Source of the DNA: Chlorobiota bacterium
GTDB taxonomy: Bacteria; Bacteroidota; Bacteroidia; Bacteroidales; JAADGE01
DNA: 6,108 bases
Reading direction: 5' to 3'
Assembly (NCBI GenBank): GCA_030592825.1
Contig: JAUVIG010000234.1
Coordinates: 1-6,108 of the forward strand
This document shows, in pieces, positions 1 through 5,178 of this stretch (position 1 is the stretch's first letter; each line of letters begins with the position of its first letter). The position numbers and the translations under genes are program-made. The notes below the pieces were generated by a model, which saw nothing but the letters and a program-made list of their open reading frames with translations, did not search any database and had not been told where the DNA came from.

Positions 1-2
1 AA

Positions 3-476
3 ATTGCAGGTGTCAGAAGTGAAGAAGAATATCATATGATTGAGGCAGCATCTGAACTTTATACAAACCCAAAAGTAAATTTTAATACAATAAAACATAT
101 CATTGCCGGCAAACAAATTCTTGAAATAATTATTAAAAAAAGCAAAGACAGACCACACTCGGCACCTGACGAAAAAGGGAAAATGAAAGCTTTTGTGAGG
201 GTTAATGATCAGAACTTATTGGCAAACGGAGTTTTAATAAAAGTTTGGCAACAAGAAAAAAAAGGTGTCGGTGTAAAAATTCATTATAGTGAGGCCGAAA
301 AGTTCATCTTAAAGTACTTATCCGGAAATGAATACATAACCTTTTCCAAATTCTGCAAACTTACCGATATTAAACGTGAATATGCAGAAAAAATAATCGT
401 TGATTTTATACTCCTTGATCTAATTGAAATTGTTGTTTCTAAAACACTGATCTGTTACAAACTTAAGGGAAAATAA
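3..476 (+). CDS. AlbA_2 (Schlafen-type) domain protein with C-terminal winged helix, 5'-truncated
   Basis: The frame is open from base 3, so the first ATG at 36 is very probably internal and the gene begins before the window. About 157 residues are visible. The first part resembles the end of an AlbA_2 (Schlafen-like, divergent AAA-4) domain: IAGVRSEEEYHMIEAASE, then a K(V/I)LEIII-type strand, the characteristic DRPHSA segment and the strand AFVRVNDQNLLAN. The last 60 or so residues (YSEAEKFILKYLSGNEYITF onward) look like a small winged helix-turn-helix. Known family members are about 200 residues, so perhaps 50 N-terminal residues are missing. AlbA_2 proteins are usually treated as nucleic-acid-binding or regulatory, but the actual role is unknown. 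The gene ends in TAA, inside the left arm of an inverted repeat, and converges on the TPR gene. The domain call is from motif memory, not a search. Confidence 0.8.
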   Translation: MAGVRSEEEYHMIEAASELYTNPKVNFNTIKHIIAGKQILEIIIKKSKDRPHSAPDEKGKMKAFVRVNDQNLLANGVLIKVWQQEKKGVGVKIHYSEAEKFILKYLSGNEYITFSKFCKLTDIKREYAEKIIVDFILLDLIEIVVSKTLICYKLKGK

Positions 477-522
477 TATTGCTTCATTGTCAAAAAGCAA
501 CAATGCATCAATGAAGCAATAT
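476..522. terminator. 14-bp inverted repeat between convergent genes, probable bidirectional terminator
   Basis: ATATTGCTTCATTG at 476-489 is perfectly complementary to CAATGAAGCAATAT at 509-522, with a 19-base loop. The left arm starts on the last base of the AlbA_2 gene's TAA stop. A T-run lies downstream on the plus strand (about 533-539). The hairpin lies between the 3' ends of two convergent genes, which fits a terminator working in both directions. The stem is AT-rich and the T-run is about 10 bases beyond it, so it is not a textbook intrinsic terminator. A REP-like role cannot be excluded from one copy. Confidence 0.5.
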
Positions 523-586
523 AACAATGCTTACTTTTTCAATTTAGAATTCACAACAAAAACACTTCCTGTTTCCAAGTTCCGGC

Positions 587-2764
587 TTATATCATTTTGG
601 ATTTTATATAATCAATAAGCAAATCAATATCCGTATTTTCAGATCCGTGTTTCAGCAAATGATTTTTGTCTTCAAGAATGCTTTCTTCAACAGGTTCTAT
701 TCCGGAAATATTCACTGCTTTCATATACATATCCACTGCTTTCATTTTTTCTCCTTTGCAAAACAACACATGCCCGAAGTTAATAAAGTCGTATGCTGTT
801 GGTTTATTATCAAGCAACTTTTTATAATATTTTTCTGAAGTTTCAAAATTTCCCGATATAAAAGAGCACCATGCAATCGGTCGCATTGCCTTAACATTAT
901 CCGGTTCATAATATTCGACTTTAAAATATTTCTTCAGTGCATTCTCATAATCTCCCATAGAAAGGTAGCAATGTCCGATATTTGCTTGTATATGTATGTT
1001 ATCTTCTTGTTCAAGTTCAGCTCTTTGATAATATTTTAATGCATTTTCAAAATCATACATTTTTCTGTAACAAAATGCTATTTTTTTTATCAACCATAAG
1101 GAAGGGTCGCTGTACAATTCTGCTTTTTTGTAATTATCCAAAGCTTTTTCGTAATCGTTCAATTTTTGAAATGCAAATCCGAGTTTTTCATAATTTTTTT
1201 GTACTTTTTTTCCTTTAAATTTCATTTTGCTCAAAATACCGACTGCTTCTTCAAAAAAACCTTTCTTAAAATATAATTCGGCTATCTTTTCAGATACCGA
1301 TTTATTTTTAATTAATATCTCAAATAATTTTGTATTATGAATATCCAAATCACCGGCAAAAAAATCCTCAATATCATTATGCATCGGATGCAGCTTATAA
1401 AAACGATAAAAATCTTGCAAATATCTTGTAAAAATATGTTTGTCATTTTTATTTTTATTCAAAATCTCATCTTCATCACTTATCTCTTTCATTTGCTCCA
1501 TTTCCGCTTTAAATAATTCTAAAATCATTCCTCTTTGAGCTTCAGGCATCATTCTGACATTCATGCAAAACGAATATTTATCAGAATTACAGATAAATAC
1601 AGAACGCTCCAAACCTTTTGTAAAAGCTTCAGTGTCAAAATCATCTTTTAATTCAGCAAAAGAATTGTTAACTTCATTATTTTCACTGTAAAAAGGCATA
1701 AACCAATTTGCAGTTTCCCTGAAAAACGGAAAATTTTTAAACCCGGCAAAAGCACTCATAAAAACATCGGAACCCTCTAACTGAAGTTTTGAAAAATCAG
1801 CCATTTTGTTAAGCAAATCGGGAGCATCATCAAATATTTCTTCCCAATCGGGGTTTTTATCTTCTCCCAAACTGTCGGAAATAATTTCATCCAAATTTAA
1901 TTTATCTTGAATCTTCGGTCTGAATTTTTCCATTTCAGGAATAATCTCATCCCGCAATTTTTTAGAGATTTTTTCAGTTTCTTTCGATCTTATAAATTGC
2001 AAAATAATATTTTCGATATGCAACTTTATATTATCATCTTCACTTATCAAACGTAGTCTTGCGATTATATCATCATACAAATAAATTCTCTTATCGTATC
2101 GATAAAAAGCCATAACAATGCCTACCAATGCTCTGTTCCAAACATTTTCTTCATCAGCATCATAGAAATTAAATAACACATGAAACTTTCTTTTGTCAAA
2201 GCGTCTTAATAAACTTAAAGTTATTGCACTAACCAAAACACTTTTTTCATGGAAATGTAATTTTTTACTGCGTGCATATTTTTTTAAAATATTATTATCG
2301 GATTCTGAAAATTTATCAGTCAACCATAAAAGAAAAAAAAGTTTATATATGTTCTTTTTTCTTGAATTGCTTTCAGGATCTTTACTTGAAGTGAGCAAAT
2401 TTTCAATTTCTTCTTTAATTGTAATTTTTTGCTTAACTATTTCTGCGTCAAGCATTCGCTTTTCTGATGCTAATTTGCTTGTTGAATCTTTTAAATATGA
2501 AAAATCTTTTAACTTTTCAGATATTTCAAGCAATGACTTTTGAATATTTTTATAAATCAGCGGTTTTTCAGGATCATTAATACCTTTAAAAGTATATTCC
2601 AAAAGATAATGATAAGTTTCTCTTTGTTTTTCAAAACTTCTTCTTATTTCAGGCTTATTGATCTTATTTATATACTTCTCTGTCAATAAAAAAGCATCCG
2701 ATAATTTCTTTTCGGAAATATAATCACATATTAATCTGTAATCTGTATCTGTATATTGGTTCAT
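587..2764 (-). CDS. Large cytoplasmic tetratricopeptide repeat protein, Bacteroidales-type
   Basis: The protein is 725 residues, starts at ATG (MNQYTDTDYR) and ends in TAA. It has no signal peptide or membrane segment, so it should be cytoplasmic. Residues 1-130 form an alpha-helical N-terminal region with ETYHYLLEYTFKGINDPEK (49-67), like the SYxYMLxYxxxGxxDP motif I recall from a widespread Bacteroidales TPR family. A charged helical middle follows. It contains LQLEGSDVFMSAFAGFKNFP (327-346) followed by the aromatic FFRETANWFMPF, the other stretch I associate with that family. The C-terminal third holds five to six TPR units, at roughly 493-515, 524-552, 558-590, 592-624, 626-655 and 659-689, with typical pairs such as GDYENALKKYFK and NDYEKALDNYKKAE. 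TPRs mount protein partners; no catalytic motif is visible. The biological role is unknown to me. It is divergent from the histidine kinase gene and convergent with the AlbA_2 gene. Confidence 0.85.
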   Translation of the reverse strand: MNQYTDTDYRLICDYISEKKLSDAFLLTEKYINKINKPEIRRSFEKQRETYHYLLEYTFKGINDPEKPLIYKNIQKSLLEISEKLKDFSYLKDSTSKLASEKRMLDAEIVKQKITIKEEIENLLTSSKDPESNSRKKNIYKLFFLLWLTDKFSESDNNILKKYARSKKLHFHEKSVLVSAITLSLLRRFDKRKFHVLFNFYDADEENVWNRALVGIVMAFYRYDKRIYLYDDIIARLRLISEDDNIKLHIENIILQFIRSKETEKISKKLRDEIIPEMEKFRPKIQDKLNLDEIISDSLGEDKNPDWEEIFDDAPDLLNKMADFSKLQLEGSDVFMSAFAGFKNFPFFRETANWFMPFYSENNEVNNSFAELKDDFDTEAFTKGLERSVFICNSDKYSFCMNVRMMPEAQRGMILELFKAEMEQMKEISDEDEILNKNKNDKHIFTRYLQDFYRFYKLHPMHNDIEDFFAGDLDIHNTKLFEILIKNKSVSEKIAELYFKKGFFEEAVGILSKMKFKGKKVQKNYEKLGFAFQKLNDYEKALDNYKKAELYSDPSLWLIKKIAFCYRKMYDFENALKYYQRAELEQEDNIHIQANIGHCYLSMGDYENALKKYFKVEYYEPDNVKAMRPIAWCSFISGNFETSEKYYKKLLDNKPTAYDFINFGHVLFCKGEKMKAVDMYMKAVNISGIEPVEESILEDKNHLLKHGSENTDIDLLIDYIKSKMI

Positions 2765-2802
2765 TTAATGCAAATTTATTTCAAATACAAACAAAAATAA
2801 TA

Positions 2803-2810
2803 CAAATATA
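2803..2810 (-). promoter_or_regulatory. Candidate -7 box of the TPR gene
   Basis: Read on the minus strand this is TATATTTG, matching the Bacteroidetes -7 consensus TAnnTTTG, about 39 bases upstream of the TPR start codon. No convincing -33 TTTG lies at the expected spacing of about 19-21 bases, so the call rests on one short match in very AT-rich DNA. Confidence 0.3.
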
Positions 2811-2863
2811 TATAATATGCCAATTAGACAGAAAATAGAAAATTTTTATATTCATTTTTTTTA

Positions 2864-2871
2864 TATTTTTG
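2864..2871 (+). promoter_or_regulatory. Candidate -7 box of the histidine kinase gene
   Basis: TATTTTTG matches TAnnTTTG and lies about 53 bases before the ATG at 2925, within the 160-bp divergent region. It follows a T-rich tract in which TTTTATATT occurs twice (2844-2852 and 2859-2867). No clear -33 TTTG is present, so this is tentative. Confidence 0.3.
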
Positions 2872-2924
2872 TGCCGACAAAAAACATCCTTTTTAATCTT
2901 TAAGCTAAATTGGGAAAATCGTTA

Positions 2925-4319
2925 ATGAAACAAATTTTTAAATACTTTTTCAAATCTCATTCTTTTGATTCTAACCTTGAAAGTTTTCGATCAAGAACTT
3001 TATTATTATTTCTTCTTACCGGCTTAATGTTGCTAATTGCTTTCATGATAAAAACTACTTTATCGGGAACATATAATTCTCTTTATATTCAATTTGTTTT
3101 CCTCATTATTCTTATTGCTTCATTAATATTAATGAAAACAGGTAAACATCAGTTGGTTGGAAACATGTTATCACTATTAATTGTTTTTATAGAAATAGCT
3201 TCGACTTTTTTCAATTTTTCCGGAGCAGAGTCTTACAATTTCTTTGTGGATGAATTTTATTTGCTCCTTGCATTTTTATTGTTTTCAGCAATGTTTGCAT
3301 CCAGATTTATCTTAATAACTAATTCAATACTGATTACAGCAACTGCAATTACAGCATTTATCATTAAAAAAAATGATTTTCCGCCTGAAATTATTGAAGA
3401 ACTTAAATTAGGATTAAATGTTTATATACTTGTTATTTTAATAATTTTTGGTTTTAGTTATTTATACACACATACCATTTTAAAAGCGATAAAAGAAATA
3501 TCAGACAGTGCTTTTGATACCGAAGAAAAAAACATTCAATTAGAAGAAAATGCAAAGCTTTTACAAAAACAACAATTTGAGTTAATAAAAGCAAAAGAAA
3601 AAGCAGAAGAAAGTGACCGTTTAAAATCATCTTTCCTTGCCAATATGTCACATGAAATCAGAACACCGATGAATTCCGTATTGGGATTTACAACTATTCT
3701 TAAAGAATCCGGATTAAACGAAAAACAAAGTGAATTTGTAAAAATAATTGAAAGCAGCGGAAATCATTTATTGGATTTGATAAATGATATTATTGATATT
3801 TCTGAATTAGAATCAAATATTGTAAAGATTAATAATGACAAAATTAAACTTAATAACTTATTAAATGAAACAGCAAAGGTATTTGAAGCAAGTTTATTAA
3901 ATGATAATAAAGATGTAAAGATTATTACAATTCCCGGATTTAACAGCGGTTATGATATAATATATTCCGATGCAAAAAGGTTAAGACAAATATTAATCAA
4001 CCTCATAGGAAATTCAATAAAATTTACAAGCTCAGGTACTGTAAAAATTAGTTACATATTAAAAAACGAAGAACTTCTTTTTAAAGTTGAGGATACCGGA
4101 ATAGGAATTTCCGAAAAAGAATTACCTATTGTTTTTGACAGATTCAGACAAGCTGATGAAACAACAACAAAGCAATATGGCGGAACCGGATTGGGTTTAG
4201 CAATTTCAAAAGCATGTGTAAAACTTCTTGGCGGAGAAATTAGTGTTAAATCTGTAAAAGATAAAGGATCAATATTTTCCTTTACTATACCCTATATACC
4301 GAAAGACATTTCCATATAA
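2925..4319 (+). CDS. Membrane-bound sensor histidine kinase (HisKA + HATPase_c), no receiver domain
   Basis: I choose the ATG at 2925 (MKQIFKYFF, 464 residues) over an in-frame TTG at 2910, because ATG starts predominate and the extra five residues add nothing. Six hydrophobic segments lie at about residues 26-42, 54-70, 81-97, 110-125, 128-147 and 164-181, with short loops and no sizeable extracytoplasmic sensor domain. A charged helix (about 190-235) leads into HisKA, whose motif SFLANMSHEIRTPMNSVLGF carries phospho-acceptor His243. The following E and T of HEIRT fit the phosphatase-type ExxT motif. The ATPase domain shows the N box (NLIGNSIKF, Asn363), G1 (DTGIG, Asp390), F box (FDRF, 404-407) and G2 (GGTGLGLAIS, from 419), so all catalytic boxes are intact. 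The protein ends just after the ATPase domain, so the signal must go to a separate response regulator, which is not in this window. The sensed signal is unknown, but the architecture suggests sensing in or near the membrane. Confidence 0.93.
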   Translation: MKQIFKYFFKSHSFDSNLESFRSRTLLLFLLTGLMLLIAFMIKTTLSGTYNSLYIQFVFLIILIASLILMKTGKHQLVGNMLSLLIVFIEIASTFFNFSGAESYNFFVDEFYLLLAFLLFSAMFASRFILITNSILITATAITAFIIKKNDFPPEIIEELKLGLNVYILVILIIFGFSYLYTHTILKAIKEISDSAFDTEEKNIQLEENAKLLQKQQFELIKAKEKAEESDRLKSSFLANMSHEIRTPMNSVLGFTTILKESGLNEKQSEFVKIIESSGNHLLDLINDIIDISELESNIVKINNDKIKLNNLLNETAKVFEASLLNDNKDVKIITIPGFNSGYDIIYSDAKRLRQILINLIGNSIKFTSSGTVKISYILKNEELLFKVEDTGIGISEKELPIVFDRFRQADETTTKQYGGTGLGLAISKACVKLLGGEISVKSVKDKGSIFSFTIPYIPKDISI

Positions 4320-4377
4320 ACTTACTACTAACCTGAGTTCGATATAATAAAAATGAATTAATAAAAGGTGTAAATCA

Positions 4378-4401
4378 GTAGCCCCGTGCTTTAGCTCGGG
4401 G
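4378..4401 (+). repeat. Left REP unit: GTAG + hairpin
   Basis: GTAG (4378-4381) precedes CCCCGTGCTTTAGCTCGGGG (4382-4401). The stem is CCCCG/CGGGG, then a T-T mismatch, then GC/GC, closed by a TTTA loop. An imperfect stem beside a GTAG foot is the usual RAYT recognition pattern. Confidence 0.7.
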
Positions 4402-4421
4402 ATATATAAGTATAGGAATAC

Positions 4422-4488
4422 CCAAAATTTGAAAAAAATGTAATTTATTATCAATTATTTTCAAAGATACATTTTTTTCAAATTTTGG
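4422..4488. repeat. Perfect 21-bp inverted repeat at the centre of the REP doublet
   Basis: The arms at 4422-4442 and 4468-4488 are exact reverse complements (left arm begins CCAAAATTTG and ends AAATGTA), separated by a 25-base AT-rich loop. The arms are not extended by further pairs on either side. As RNA this would be a long hairpin, and as DNA a cruciform candidate. It is nested symmetrically between the two REP units, so the whole region is a palindrome within a palindrome. Confidence 0.85.
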
Positions 4489-4508
4489 AGAGCTGATTAT
4501 CAACACAT

Positions 4509-4533
4509 CCCCGCCCTAAAGGGGCGGGGCTAC
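4509..4533 (-). repeat. Right REP unit: GTAG + hairpin, inverted
   Basis: On the minus strand GTAG (4533-4530) precedes a hairpin with an 8-bp GC stem: plus-strand CCCCGCCC (4509-4516) pairs with GGGCGGGG (4522-4529) around a 5-base loop. Compared with the left unit, inner stem bases differ but still pair: the left T-T mismatch is a C-G pair here and a G-C pair is flipped to C-G. This compensatory change supports selection for the hairpin. Confidence 0.7.
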
Positions 4534-4605
4534 TGATTTACAGATGTTTAGATTAGGGTTCTGTATCGAATACAGCTTACTAAATGGGTGGTCATAATAC
4601 TGTTT

Positions 4606-5178
4606 CTAAAACTCCCTGAGGGTTTCCTGAATTCCTTTGTGCATTTCATACCAAAAACTTAATGCAGCTTCATGTTTGTTTTTTTCAAAAAAATTAATCC
4701 ATTTAATAAGCTCTTTGTCATTGTTATTATCCAAACTGTGTTTTCTTTTCAAAAAAGTATAAACAATATCAATACTTCTGTCAGATTCCCAAAACACAGA
4801 TGAGTTACGGCTGTTTATCCGACCGGCTGTGATATGATTATTTTCTGTAAATTGCTTTTTTAACCCATACAGCGAATCAATTATTTCGGGTGCCATTTCT
4901 TCTGCCCAATTCCGGTGAAAACGGCATATTCCGAGATTATCCAGAATTAATTCACCTCTTAATCTTGCAGCACCTTTCTTACCCAGTTCCCTCGGAGTAA
5001 TAAAATCCTGTCCGTAATACATGTAGTATTTACCCATAATCGCCATTGGCGAAAGTGCACCGGGTGTCCAGTACTGGTTTGGTACCATCCATCCTTTTCG
5101 GGCATAGGCTGTATAAACAAAAGAATCCAAAATTTTCTCTCCTTTTTGCCTTGATAATCGACGGGCAAATTTACGTGC
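4606..5178 (-). pseudogene. AOR C-terminal part, downstream of an in-frame TGA
   Basis: This stretch continues the AOR reading frame without any shift after the TGA at 5179-5181. It encodes about 190 residues, starting ARKFARRLSRQKGEKILDSF and ending in TAG at 4606-4608. It contains ILDNLGICRFHRNW; the Cys at codon 4924-4926 matches the fourth [4Fe-4S] ligand of AOR proteins (Cys494 in the Pyrococcus furiosus enzyme, in an LxxCxF-like context). The first in-frame alternative start is TTG at 5128-5130, and no recognisable ribosome site marks a new gene. Without this part the enzyme would lack a cluster ligand and its third domain, so if the stop is real and not read through, the gene is inactive. 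No further stops or frameshifts are present, so any decay is recent, or the TGA is a sequence error. Confidence 0.8.
5145..5169 (-). other. Small stem-loop just downstream of the TGA
   Basis: On the minus strand, nine bases after the TGA, TTTGCC (5169-5164) can pair with GGCAAA (5150-5145) around a 13-base loop. A G is the second loop base. Position and shape loosely resemble a bacterial SECIS element, but a 6-bp stem with a 13-base loop is weak and could be chance. It is listed because it bears on how the TGA should be read. Confidence 0.2.

Larger units (their letters stand above)
4369..4542. repeat. Inverted REP doublet (BIME-like element) with 18-bp arms
   Basis: TGTAAATCAGTAGCCCCG at 4369-4386 recurs perfectly inverted at 4525-4542. 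Each copy carries GTAG immediately followed by a GC-rich imperfect hairpin, which is the signature of REP sequences mobilised by REP-associated tyrosine transposases (RAYT/TnpA_REP, Y1 family). The element fills most of the gap between the convergent histidine kinase and AOR genes, a typical REP location. It may serve as a transcription terminator or an mRNA 3'-end stabiliser for both. The arms can pair with each other, or each REP can fold on itself, so two exclusive structures exist. No RAYT gene is present in the window. Repetition elsewhere in the genome is expected but cannot be seen here. Confidence 0.75.
4333..4575. repeat. Possible outer limits of a palindromic, MITE-like element
   Basis: CTGAGTTCGATA at 4333-4344 and the inverted sequence at 4564-4575 (CTGTATTCGATA on the minus strand) match at 10 of 12 positions. 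They lie at similar distances (24 and 21 bases) outside the 18-bp arms of the REP doublet. The right copy is also itself a small hairpin, CTGTAT-CGA-ATACAG. A 7-bp direct repeat, CTTACTA, occurs at 4321-4327 and 4576-4582; it abuts the right end exactly but leaves a 5-base gap on the left. These outer signals may be chance in AT-rich DNA. No transposase is encoded. Confidence 0.35.

Noticed and set aside
2193..2543. Plus-strand 116-codon frame inside the TPR gene
   Set aside because: It is antisense to a well-supported gene, its composition is typical of a shadow frame, and it has no recognisable motif.
2910..2924. TTG at 2910 as the kinase start
   Set aside because: An ATG lies five codons downstream at a natural N-terminus (MKQIFKYFF); TTG is less likely and adds only GKSL-type residues without a motif.
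4462..4469. TATCTTTG on the minus strand, a match to the Bacteroidetes -7 box inside the palindrome
   Set aside because: There is no -33 element at proper spacing, and transcription would run into the REP unit and antisense to the kinase 3' end, with no gene to serve. Part of the match comes from the repeat arm.
4369..4542. CRISPR array or riboswitch
   Set aside because: There are only two copies, in inverted orientation, with a palindromic spacer, and they lie downstream of genes. This fits a REP doublet and not a direct-repeat array or a 5' leader.
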